Of a DNA stretch of 53,939 nt, positions 36,573-44,673 are shown piece by piece. Below the pieces are notes generated by a model, which saw only the letters and a program-made list of their open reading frames with translations, was not told the DNA's origin and ran no database searches. The stretch's first letter is position 1. Each line of letters starts with the position of its first letter. The stretch is taken from NCBI GenBank assembly GCA_947630725.1, contig CANRIS010000017.1, forward strand, positions 1-53,939, given 5' to 3'. The DNA is from an uncultured Clostridia bacterium. GTDB lineage: Bacteria > Bacillota > Clostridia > Lachnospirales > CAG-274. The position numbers and the translations under genes are program-made.

Positions 36573-37127
36573 TGTAAAAAAACAACTACAAGTCATGCCT
36601 GTAGTATTAACTATTCTGGAAAAAAATATATCTCCTGTCAAACGGCTGAATTACCGTCTCTACACACATCAGTTGGCAGTCTGATTTGACATTTTATCCT
36701 TGCTGTGTTACAAGTCTTTGAATACACCTTGATGAACAATTTATAAATATGTCTCTATTTATATATTCTCGTCCACCAGTGATCTCTACTCGATGAAATT
36801 AGTCCTTATTATAACACAAAATTATAACTTAGAACTGTCATTTGCGGATTATCCCTATATCGAAGTTGTTACCATACCGTATACTTTCGCATTTGCCGCC
36901 ATATTGTTTTCCAATATGGTTTGGTATTCGATATATTTTATATGACTGCTATGTCACAGAGCCTCCCCGAAGTATCGTCAAAAATACTTGCTTACCAAAG
37001 TAAGCCATTTTCTCACACTTTAACTACGCCAGTCCTTAGCTGTTTATGCAGCCTCGTACACCTCTCGGCTAAACTGACCAGTGGCACACTCTATGTAAAA
37101 ATAAAAGCTTTGTGCTTTACCACTGCT
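36573..37127 (-). ncRNA. Highly structured RNA, group-I-intron-like core at the 5' end of the insertion
   Basis: About 550 nt of dense secondary structure begin right after the tape measure frame's CTTTTT (37128). Visible elements: CUUUUU facing GUAAAG (37120-37115) with a U-G pair at the proposed 5' splice site; CAGUGG/CCACUG; CCAUAUUG/CAAUAUGG (36919/36906); a P6-like AGUUCU/AGGACU helix (36836/36806) with UUAUAA/UUAUAA; a P7-like CGAGU (36792) with ACUUG (36715) after UUUCA; and a 3' domain closed by UGUCAAA/UUUGACA (36691/36642). A hairpin plus U7 (36604-36573) ends it. I could not complete a canonical P3/P8 by hand. An IStron-type core or another large phage RNA remains possible. Confidence 0.55.
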
Positions 37128-39194
37128 AAAAAGTTTATATATACCAAATCCGGCTAAAATTGTGTTCAACATGCCAAACTTACTTATCAGTTTGTCTGTT
37201 ACTTGAACAGCAGTATTACCTCCGTCAACTATCCCTTTAAACAAATCGGAATTAATTGTATCAGCCGAAATTTGCTGAAAACTTGCTTTAATTCTATCAA
37301 GTGAGTATTGAATACTCTCCTGATATTTAGCGTTTTCTCGTTCTGCGCTTCCTGTGCTGTTGATAGCAGACTCATAAGCTGCTTTAACCAAATCAATATT
37401 TTGTAATGTTGCAGTCAAAGCGTTACCCTGTCGCTTACCTGCAAGAGCTTCAAGCAGACTTGCTTGGTTTATGTCACTTAACTTATCCCACTGTTCTCCT
37501 ATACCGATAACAATCTCATATAAATCTTTATATGTATTGTTGTCTTTCATGATGTCAAAGCCCGTCATCTGCTTGACCATATCTCTAAGCTCAGAAGTCG
37601 ACTCTACTAAACCGTCAGTATCTTCACCCGCTTCTTCAAGCTCTGTTTTTGCGCCTCTTATTCTCATACCAACCGTTTTCCACATATTACCGACCGCCGA
37701 AGGGTCTTGTACAACTGTGTTGGTAGCTGTAATAAGCGCTATTGATTTAGACAAATCAGTGTTTGCCGCATTAAACGAAGCTGCACTATGCCTTAAAGCT
37801 TCACCTAAACCCCTACTATCAATGGCATAGTTGTTGGCTACTTCATTGATTTTATCAATTATATCAACAGCCTGCGTACTATCAAGCTGAAAACCTTGCA
37901 ATGTACTTATAAGATTTTCATTAACCTCATCCATCGTCATATTATCGCCTACATTGCGATATAACAATGAAGCCTTAGTCAATTCTTCACTTTGTGCTAT
38001 ATTAAAGCCTAATCTACTCCAATCGGCCGTTGAATTAATAACATCTGTAAGAGTTGCGCCATATTCCTGCGCCTGTGCATTAGCTTGTTTAAAGAAACTA
38101 CCTATCTGGCTGTCCCTAATATCGGAAACCTTTTTCAATTCTGTCATCGCAGAGTCAATCTCTACGATGTTTCTTATCATTTGCTCCGAGGCTTCTAAAA
38201 CTCTTTGTTGAATGTTATATGTAGCAGCAAATTTACCTACAGTAGAGAAAACAGATTTAAAAGATTCTGAAAAAGATTTTCCTTCGTCACCGTTTTTTAA
38301 AATTTTTGCCTGAAGGTTTTTAAAGGAAGTATCAAAGGTCTCTTTTTCACCTTTGGTTTCCATTAGATAAACCTGATTCCGCAGCTCCTCATATTCTTGA
38401 TTATATTTTTTTAATGCTTTAGTATTCTTTTCCCAGTATATTTCAAAGCTTTTTATAGCAGACGCTTTACTGGCAGAAGAAAGTACTTTAGTCTGTGCGC
38501 TATCAAGTATTTTAAATTGATTTGATGTATTACGAATAACCGATTCTATTTCTTTTTGTGCGCTTACTAATCTTTGATAGTTATTATCAGTCCTATTGTC
38601 ACTAAAAGCTTTCTGAGCAGATTTTAATTCTTGATAAACATCACTTAAATTTTCTAATGATGCTTTAGTCCTTGAATATTCTTTTGATTTAGACGAATAT
38701 TGCCCCAATCTTTTTTGAAATTGAGCGATTTGCGCCTCATATCTGCCTTCACTAATATCTTGTGAGATCCAGTTAAAAATATCATCTTTTGTTTTTAAAG
38801 TCTTTTCAAAATCCTTAGCCTTTTTTATAACTTTATTAAATTCACCTGTTAAATTATTAAAAGTTATTTTGTCAGCTTTTTTTAAACTACTTTTAATATT
38901 ATTAATTTTTTCTTCAAACTTTTGTGCGGAAACCGAATTGTCCGTTTCCCATTTGCTTATTTTATTTTCTAAAGCTTTTTTCTGTGTTTCAAATTTTGCC
39001 GCTTTAGGTGTTTTAATTGTGATCTCAGGGACTTTTATAGTCAAATTTTTAAGACTTTTTTGAATATTATCCAGTGCCGAGCTATCCACACTGACATTGG
39101 ATAATTTTATCTCCGTTTTTTCAATTTGACTCTTTAAATTTAATAAAGATTGAGAGTCTAACGCCGCCCCAACTTGTACTTCAAAATCAGACAA
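37128..39194 (-). CDS. Tape measure protein, N-terminal part (5' exon)
   Basis: 689 codons up to GIYKLF at 37128. The most plausible start is TTG 39194 (LSDFEVQVGAALD), eight nt after AAGGAAG; a GTG at 39203 is in frame. The frame continues 27 codons into the structured RNA (SSGKAQSFYFY to EVYEAA) and stops at 37044, but that tail looks unlike a tape measure. Residues 30-330 are coiled coil. Residues 340-600 form the conserved phage tape measure domain (YGATLTDVINSTADWSRLGF, VDIIDKINEVANNYAIDSRGLGEALRHSA, LLEALAGKRQGNALTATLQN). It ends in a hydrophobic hinge (MLNTILAGFGIYKLF). The C-terminal part lies at 27677-21198. Confidence 0.85.
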
Positions 39195-39236
39195 TAATAT
39201 CACTTCCTTTTGTATACATTTTTTTGCAATAAAAAA

Positions 39237-39268
39237 GAACTGTTGTTTTTATGCTTTAACAACAGTTC
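39237..39268 (-). terminator. Terminator before the tape measure gene
   Basis: GAACTGTTGTT and AACAACAGTTC form an 11-bp hairpin followed by TTTTTTATTG on the minus strand, after the stop of the 151-residue gene. Confidence 0.85.
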
Positions 39269-39280
39269 CTTATCTTTTTT

Positions 39281-39736
39281 TTAGAAACACTTTTTTAAAT
39301 TTTGCAGCAGCATCCTTCTGATGCCTTCTTCACGTCCAAGCGCATCAAAAGCATCTGCCCAAAAACGCACACCGGAATATCCCGGTCTTGTTAAAAAATG
39401 TCCGCCTACTGCTCCATGCAATCCCAAATCTGCCGCTTCGGCCACATTCATACCTGTTGGATGATTGCCTGTAGAATATTGAGAGCCCAAAAAATCCTCA
39501 TCTATTTTTACGCTTGTAAACACCTTATTACCTATTATATTCACATCAAGCTTTACAAGACTGTTAAGAAATTTGTAACTTCGTTTATAGCTCTTAGGTT
39601 GATAATCAGAATACCATGTAAATATATAAGTGTGGAAAGCATCATATATATCATCTCTTGTCATCTGAACGGCTTTAGCCATTCTTGTTTTAAATTCATC
39701 AGATAAAGCTGACAAACTATTGATTTTTTTAGCCAT
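39281..39736 (-). CDS. Phage tail-region protein, unknown
   Basis: 151 residues, ATG overlapping the stop of the preceding gene (TGATG). An N-terminal helix (LSALSDEFKTRMAKAVQMTRDDIYDAFHTYIFTWYSDYQP) precedes a beta-rich part with VNIIGNKVFTSVKIDEDFLGSQYSTGNHPTG and a Gly/Arg-rich end. The pattern of helix, YxPKxYKRS and beta strands resembles HK97 gp10-type proteins, which act in tail completion, but the place just before the tape measure is unusual for that role. Called structural by context. Confidence 0.55.
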   Translation of the reverse strand: MAKKINSLSALSDEFKTRMAKAVQMTRDDIYDAFHTYIFTWYSDYQPKSYKRSYKFLNSLVKLDVNIIGNKVFTSVKIDEDFLGSQYSTGNHPTGMNVAEAADLGLHGAVGGHFLTRPGYSGVRFWADAFDALGREEGIRRMLLQNLKKCF

Positions 39737-40485
39737 CAGGATTTTTCCTTTTTATAATTTGCCATTGGAATTATATTCTTTTCATTTTTAGTTTGAAAGC
39801 TTTCTTTTTTATTTTTAATCTCTTTTTTGCCTTTTCTGATTGCCTCAACTTCTTTATCATGCGCCTTTTTCATTTCAGATTTAACATATTCGTCTACAAT
39901 TATCTTAGGGTCAAATTTTTTGTTGATCTCTTCTAAAATACTTTGTGCGTTTACATCACCTATACCCTCTGAAATACCGGATAATATATTGCTTATACAT
40001 TCCATAAAAAGCTTTATTTTTCCATCAAGTTCATTTATAAAGTAAACAAAACCTGCGCTGTTTTCTATGATACGCGCCTTATGAGCTACCTTTTCATATA
40101 TGACTGTAATCATGACAGAAAGTTGAGACCAATCTATACCGAGTTCTTTTATTCTTTCTTCATTCAAAATTATATTGTCACAACAAAATTCATATATCCT
40201 GTTCACATCATTTACAGCCTCTGTAACAACCTTTTCATCAACGTAAATTTTTTCATAAGCTTTTCTCGCCTGAATGTAATAATCGCTATAATACTTCAAA
40301 ATAGCTGCCTTTATCATAAAATCTATAAATGTAGGATCGTATTCCTCCATTTTTGTATTATTGTTATATTCAAAGCAGGAATTGACCACTTCATTGACAA
40401 ACGCATTAACTTCACTTAAACTCAATCTATTTTTACAAGTTATATTTATAACTGCCTCATTTTTTGTTTTTTGATTTTCCTGCAT
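39736..40485 (-). CDS. Possible tail assembly chaperone
   Basis: 249 residues with AAAGGAGAAAAT upstream. Mostly helical, with an N-terminal strand (EAVINITCKNRLSLSEVNAFVNEVVNSCF) and a lysine-rich C-terminus (HDKEVEAIRKGKKEIKNKKESFQTKN). Its position between the major tail protein and the tape measure gene, and its size and acidic helical body, fit the G-type tail assembly chaperone. No slippery site for a frameshifted longer form was identified. Assignment by position only. Confidence 0.5.
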   Translation of the reverse strand: MQENQKTKNEAVINITCKNRLSLSEVNAFVNEVVNSCFEYNNNTKMEEYDPTFIDFMIKAAILKYYSDYYIQARKAYEKIYVDEKVVTEAVNDVNRIYEFCCDNIILNEERIKELGIDWSQLSVMITVIYEKVAHKARIIENSAGFVYFINELDGKIKLFMECISNILSGISEGIGDVNAQSILEEINKKFDPKIIVDEYVKSEMKKAHDKEVEAIRKGKKEIKNKKESFQTKNEKNIIPMANYKKEKS

Positions 40486-40499
40486 AATTTTCTCCTTTA

Positions 40500-40940
40500 T
40501 TATTTTTTTTGATTTTTCTTTATTTTTTTCCTGATAGAACGCTGTTTTTTTACATATTCATAATCGCACCAACCGCCGTCTATCTTTGAATAACATATCC
40601 ATCTGTAGTCCACATCCGGATATTTGTACCAAAATAATTTTCTTTTTAACAAAGCTGTACTGTCAGCAAAGCCCTTCGTGTCTATTACTTCTTCATGTTT
40701 ATCTTTATAAACAAGAAAAAAGTCCGCCACATATTTTATTTCTTGTACTGTCTTTCCATTATAAACAAACTTGTCTTGTAGTACATATGGCTTTTGAAGT
40801 ATAACTTTTGTTATATCACCGCTCTCCACTTGCGGACAAACTACCTCTTTGTAATACCTCATTTCAAGTTCCGAATCAAACTCTATCCCTTTATATGTTC
40901 TATTTTCTGCATCCGAATTTACGTTAAATTTTGTTCTCAT
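40500..40940 (-). CDS. DUF1064-type phage nuclease-like protein
   Basis: 146 residues. It follows the DUF1064 pattern closely: KGIEFDSELEMRYYKEV (Glu of the PD-(D/E)XK-like fold), SGDITKVILQKPYVLQDKFVYNGKTVQEIKYVADFFLVY (core strands with the acidic D) and VIDTKGFADSTALLKRKLFWYKYPDVDYRWI (the D-x-K motif, then helix). Members are small phage proteins predicted to be Holliday-junction or replication-type nucleases. Its presence inside the tail operon, away from replication genes, is odd. The C-terminus is strongly basic (KKQRSIRKKIKKNQKK). Confidence 0.75.
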   Translation of the reverse strand: MRTKFNVNSDAENRTYKGIEFDSELEMRYYKEVVCPQVESGDITKVILQKPYVLQDKFVYNGKTVQEIKYVADFFLVYKDKHEEVIDTKGFADSTALLKRKLFWYKYPDVDYRWICYSKIDGGWCDYEYVKKQRSIRKKIKKNQKK

Positions 40941-40950
40941 ACCTTTTTAA

Positions 40951-41130
40951 TCAATTATTCCATTTACATCTTTCAGGATGATTTAATACATACTCGTTTT
41001 TTTCAATACAATATCTCTGATAATGACACAACCTTTCAAAGTCATTTGTTTTATCATCTGACAGTCTGCAATAATACATCTTTTTCTTTGTTTTGTTATT
41101 TTGTTTGGCATATATATATTTGCAATTCAT
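40951..41130 (-). CDS. Small cysteine-rich protein
   Basis: 59 residues (MNCKYIYAKQNNKTKKKMYY ... HPERCKWNN) with five cysteines, including CHYQRYC, which suits one zinc site. It starts after the major tail protein's terminator region and ends 10 bp before the DUF1064 gene. Function unknown. The frame is short but well placed between same-strand genes. Confidence 0.5.
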   Translation of the reverse strand: MNCKYIYAKQNNKTKKKMYYCRLSDDKTNDFERLCHYQRYCIEKNEYVLNHPERCKWNN

Positions 41131-41156
41131 TCTACCGACCCATTAAAAAATATTTT

Positions 41157-41184
41157 GGGAGCGTTATTAAAAAACAACGCTCCC
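41157..41184 (-). terminator. Terminator-like hairpin after the major tail protein
   Basis: GGGAGCGTT and AACGCTCCC with a 10-nt loop; on the minus strand AAAATATTTTTTAA follows. The interrupted T run makes it moderately strong. Confidence 0.6.
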
Positions 41185-41203
41185 TCAAAAAACAAACTAA
41201 ATA

Positions 41204-42223
41204 TTATTCGCCTGTTACAGTTACCTTAACATAATCCTTAACGCCGTTATAATCAACTGTTATAAGAGCGTCTCCCGCTTCTGAACCGGCAGTGATCTTA
41301 CCCTTCTCAGCCTTTGCGGTAGTATCTTTATCAGAAGTATAGCTACACGAAGCATTATCTATAAGTATGTTAGCGTACGCTCCGCCCTTGATGCCGTAAA
41401 CTGTCAGATCGCAGGTTTCACCTGTTTTAAGGCTGACAGTTGTAGGTGTAACAGCTATATCATATACGGTAAGGGCTTCTTCTTCGGTATTAAACTCATC
41501 AACCCAACCAAGTATTTCCTTGCCGTCAGTACACTTTTCATTAAGCGAAGCAAGCGCTGTACCGGAAAGATTGGTCTGAGCTGCATTATCGTTAGAAAAG
41601 TCCATAGTAAAGTTGCCGTCTGCCTGAAATTTAGGTATTGTAATCTGAATAGAACCAACCTTACCTATATCATTCTTATACTTGTCCATATCCATAACAA
41701 GCTTACCTATAAGAGGCTGTGTTTCAGAGTCAATAGTTACTCTCTTTGTCATTACATTTTTAACATATGTAGCCTGAATAACACCTGATGTTACCTGCTT
41801 GTCAGTAAGGTCAATTGTAGTTCCCGAAGCCTTTACAGATACAATAGCACCGTCAGGAAGTACACAGAATATATCTGTACCTTCAGCAGGCGTTGAAGGA
41901 AGAACGCCTATACCTTCTACAATATCGACACAAGCGTTTATTTCAAGGACCTCTCTGACAGCCTGAGTAATTGCCGAACCTGTCTGAAGTGCAAAATAAG
42001 CAAGATTCCACTCAACAGATTCTATTGTCGCTGTCAGAGTTCTGCCATACTTATGTGAGTATAACAGCTTGTTGCCTTTACCGGCTCTGATGTCATTAGA
42101 CTCCATAGCAGCTTCAAGTGAAGTTGTTACATTTGTTGTTCCTGTAAAAAGCAACTGATCGTTATGAAAAAAGGCACAATCAGCTACGCCGATTACAAAT
42201 TCTTTTGTCTGATTTTTCTGCAT
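41204..42223 (-). CDS. Major tail (tube) protein with Ig-like C-terminal domain
   Basis: 339 residues. The N-terminal ~250 residues have the layout of siphovirus tube proteins: GVADCAFFHNDQLLFTGTTNVTTSLEAAMESNDIRAG, then LLYSHKYGRTLTATIESVEWNLAYFALQTG, and KLVMDMDKYKNDIGKVGSIQITIPKFQADGNFTMDFSNDN. The last 80 residues (VTPTTVSLKTGETCDLTVYGIKGG to DYVKVTVTGE) form a BIG2-type Ig-like domain, as often displayed on the tail surface. Preceded by an AAGGAGATTATAAT site. It polymerises around the tape measure. Confidence 0.85.
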   Translation of the reverse strand: MQKNQTKEFVIGVADCAFFHNDQLLFTGTTNVTTSLEAAMESNDIRAGKGNKLLYSHKYGRTLTATIESVEWNLAYFALQTGSAITQAVREVLEINACVDIVEGIGVLPSTPAEGTDIFCVLPDGAIVSVKASGTTIDLTDKQVTSGVIQATYVKNVMTKRVTIDSETQPLIGKLVMDMDKYKNDIGKVGSIQITIPKFQADGNFTMDFSNDNAAQTNLSGTALASLNEKCTDGKEILGWVDEFNTEEEALTVYDIAVTPTTVSLKTGETCDLTVYGIKGGAYANILIDNASCSYTSDKDTTAKAEKGKITAGSEAGDALITVDYNGVKDYVKVTVTGE

Positions 42224-42257
42224 ATTATAATCTCCTTTTCATAAATATTTTCACATA

Positions 42258-42303
42258 AAAAAGCAGCTGTCAGCCGACCATTTTATTGACTGTTTCGCTG
42301 CTT
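42258..42303 (-). terminator. Terminator-like stem overlapping the end of the 259-residue gene
   Basis: AAGCAGC and GCTGCTT with inner CAGTC/GGCTG pairing, followed by TTTTTTATG on the minus strand. Confidence 0.55.
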
Positions 42304-43049
42304 GTTTTAATATTATCGTTTTTATCACTATCAGGTGATAACATCCAATGCTTTATAGGTTCCTTAAATTTTACAAAACCACTTGACTCTCCTGTTTTTA
42401 AAATAACATATTGGTCTCTTAAATTTGTTCTTGTAATATATCGCCAGAATTTTCTTATTGTCAGATTACCTATATAATGTTCATTCCAATGTGTTATTAT
42501 AGCCAAAGAATCTATATAATCTTCTAAAGTGCTGTCATTTCTGCCTCTATTCAGTTTTTCCCGCGCTCTCCGCAAACTGTCCTCAACATTGCTGTTTATA
42601 AACTTATCTATATCGTAATCAATATCATTTTGAATTATTATTATTCGTCTGATATCATCAAAAATCTCATCATCGATTTTCAAACCGTTTACATACAACT
42701 TATCATCTGACTTAACAACAATGTCTGTCGTTTTACAAGCAAGTTTTAGAAGCTCCAAAGTATAATACAAGTATGCAGGAGCAAGAGGCTCGTCATATTT
42801 AACGCCAAGCTCCCTGTCCTTGCATAAAGCGACTAAAAACTCCCAATAACTCATTTTTATAATTGCTTTTATAGGGAAACGGCTATTTTTATTTACTGTA
42901 ATAGCCTTTGCGTATAAAGAAAAATTTTCATAGTCTTTCATTGTAATAGGATAAAATGTAAGCTTATCGTTGTAGACAAATTCTTCACTGAAAAAAGCAT
43001 TGTTCATTACAGCCTGTTTTAAAATATTTTTGTCATTCCAAACTGTCAC
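42270..43049 (-). CDS. Phage neck/tail joining region protein, unknown
   Basis: 259 residues if the GTG at 43049 is used (GGGAAGTGAAAT upstream); the frame stays open to a TTG at 43082, which would overlap the previous gene more. It is helical and contains YPITMKDYENFSLYAKAITVNKNSRFPIKAIIKMSYWEFLVALCK and a charged SLRRAREKLNRGRNDSTLEDYIDSLAI. It lies between the tail terminator-like gene and the major tail protein. No family recognised. Confidence 0.6.
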   Translation of the reverse strand: MTVWNDKNILKQAVMNNAFFSEEFVYNDKLTFYPITMKDYENFSLYAKAITVNKNSRFPIKAIIKMSYWEFLVALCKDRELGVKYDEPLAPAYLYYTLELLKLACKTTDIVVKSDDKLYVNGLKIDDEIFDDIRRIIIIQNDIDYDIDKFINSNVEDSLRRAREKLNRGRNDSTLEDYIDSLAIITHWNEHYIGNLTIRKFWRYITRTNLRDQYVILKTGESSGFVKFKEPIKHWMLSPDSDKNDNIKTSSETVNKMVG

Positions 43050-43617
43050 ACATTTCACTTCCCGAATTGTAGCCTTTGACAATATATCTTAACTGTTTAC
43101 CATAATATCCAATTTTAGGCTTATATACACAAGAAAAATTTTGCTTTGAAGGACTGACTGCCCCAATACCTAAGTTTTTATTGCCCATCATAATTTTGTC
43201 TATTACAGAACAAAGAATATCTATCCTGTTTCCTATATAACCCATCTTTTTCATTTCATTTTTCGTGGGGACTGAATTATTATTTAAGTCTACAAGTCGT
43301 TCATGACAAAAAACAGTTATATACAAATTAAAGTCAACAAGCGGTGAAGATGTAGATATTGTAGGAATTTGTGTTTCAATAAAAATAAAAGTTTTTTCAT
43401 TTGTGACAGTATCATCTACAAAATCATGGTCAAAAATATGTCCCTGTTCTTCTACGGTTTCACTGCCTACTTTGCCGCTGAACCCTAAAAGAACATCTGC
43501 TATATCATCAAGCTTTGGATTGGGAGTCGGATTTATCATTTTAATTACAAGCTCATTATTTATAAGAAGTTTGATTATCTTATTCTTATAAATCCCCTCA
43601 AATTGCAATAATGCCAC
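43033..43617 (-). CDS. Putative tail terminator/completion protein
   Basis: 194 residues. It is beta-rich, with NPTPNPKLDDIADVLLGFSG, TNEKTFIFIETQIPTISTSSPLVDFNLYITVFCHERLVDLN and RIDILCSVIDKIMMGNKNLGIGAVSPSKQNFSC. The strand plus long helix plus strand order and the place just before the tube protein are typical of tail terminators (gpU or gp17 type). Assignment by position and fold pattern, not by motif. Confidence 0.55.
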   Translation of the reverse strand: MALLQFEGIYKNKIIKLLINNELVIKMINPTPNPKLDDIADVLLGFSGKVGSETVEEQGHIFDHDFVDDTVTNEKTFIFIETQIPTISTSSPLVDFNLYITVFCHERLVDLNNNSVPTKNEMKKMGYIGNRIDILCSVIDKIMMGNKNLGIGAVSPSKQNFSCVYKPKIGYYGKQLRYIVKGYNSGSEMCDSLE

Positions 43618-43632
43618 AATTAACCGCCTCCC

Positions 43633-44667
43633 TTATATATCTGTTACAATTAAATCTATACTGTCATCAGAACCGTTTTTATTTTTCAAAACAACCGTTA
43701 TAGTTTCCCCGATAAAATTGTCATCTGTAATTTTTAAAGATACAATATTATCCGTTTCCGATATTTCTATCCGATCTTTAAAATCACAAACAATATTCCA
43801 TTGTGGAACTATATCGGTTACGATATTACCTGCTGCATCTGTAAATTCCGCTTTTATCTTTTTCGTCCTGTTAAGAGTAATAAAACCGGAAGTATTAATT
43901 ATCTTCCCTACAATGGCTGCCATTGAAGGATTTGTATATGATGGCTCATCAATAAGATTTTCAATATAATCACAAATCCAGACCTGTGCATTTTGATTAT
44001 TGGCTACAAGCTTGTCGGTAGAAGCATTAAACACATCAAAGGATAATGTCAGTGAAAGAATACCGCCACGACAAAAATATCTATCATCAGCAAGATAAAT
44101 TTTCCTGTTTGTAAGCTTATATACATCCGGAGGATATACGCCATCTATATCTACAACAAATCTCTTATCTCTTTTAAGGAATTTAGTTTCATCATCTACC
44201 GGCAAAGTGATACCGTATTGATAATCCCCCGTTGACATAGAATAGTTTTGAGAAATACCTGTTGAATACTTAGTATAATCTTCGGCATAAGCCCACCTTT
44301 CAATGATTTCACCCCTACTGTTCTGCCATTTTAAAAGCACTGTACATAAATACATATAACCTGAATTATATGTCTTATCATTGGGATCCACCAATGTTAC
44401 AAGCCAATATTGACCGTTCCACTCTATATAATCGCCAAGATTGAATTTTTTGTCAGGGCGTGACTTAATCTTTTTCTTATGTGTATTTCCGTCAGTATCT
44501 TTAATAATTAAAAGTTCATAAGTCTCTCCGTTTTTTAAAACCTTATGATAATCTATTGTATCAGCAAAATGTCTGTTGACGTGCCTGTTAAGTAAGTATA
44601 AATCTGTTTCCTGTCTGCTTTCCGATTTATAAGTATTATTGATTTTGCGAAAGTAATCTATGTCCAC
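43633..44667 (-). CDS. Neck protein with C-terminal Ig-like region
   Basis: 344 residues. An N-terminal helical part (MDIDYFRKINNTYKSESRQ) precedes a beta domain with KKIKSRPDKKFNLGDYIEWNGQYWLVTLVDPNDKTYNSGYMYLCTVLLKWQNSRGEIIERW. This resembles head-closure proteins (SPP1 gp16 type), which have such a short barrel with W and D residues. The C-terminal ~100 residues (INTSGFITLNRTKKIKAEFTDAAGNIV and on) look like an Ig-like domain. It lies between the connector-like and tail terminator-like genes. Confidence 0.6.
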   Translation of the reverse strand: MDIDYFRKINNTYKSESRQETDLYLLNRHVNRHFADTIDYHKVLKNGETYELLIIKDTDGNTHKKKIKSRPDKKFNLGDYIEWNGQYWLVTLVDPNDKTYNSGYMYLCTVLLKWQNSRGEIIERWAYAEDYTKYSTGISQNYSMSTGDYQYGITLPVDDETKFLKRDKRFVVDIDGVYPPDVYKLTNRKIYLADDRYFCRGGILSLTLSFDVFNASTDKLVANNQNAQVWICDYIENLIDEPSYTNPSMAAIVGKIINTSGFITLNRTKKIKAEFTDAAGNIVTDIVPQWNIVCDFKDRIEISETDNIVSLKITDDNFIGETITVVLKNKNGSDDSIDLIVTDI

Positions 44668-44673
44668 TATAAA

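Larger units (their letters stand above)
27678..37127 (-). mobile_element. Composite intron-like insertion in the tape measure gene, three cargo units
   Basis: 9,450 bp between two in-frame halves of the tape measure gene. Order on the minus strand: structured RNA; leader RNA plus three-gene cargo C; hairpin; zinc ribbon 3 (antisense); junction 1 and truncated allele 2; cargo B (ART pair); hairpin; zinc ribbon 2; junction 2 and broken allele 3; cargo A (GAF-like); hairpin; zinc ribbon 1; junction 3 and intact 3' half. The 3' module of each unit is conserved, the cargo is not. No transposase, recombinase, TnpB or homing endonuclease was found. Boundaries are proposed from frame restoration and P1-like pairing, not from an uninterrupted relative. 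Confidence 0.6.

Noticed and set aside
36573-37127. Group II intron
   Set aside because: No domain V-like hairpin and no reverse transcriptase gene anywhere in the insertion.
27678-37127. Intein or ordinary insertion sequence
   Set aside because: No intein splicing motifs at the boundaries and no transposase, TnpB, recombinase or HNH homing gene within it; the only HNH gene lies outside and pairs with an ATPase.
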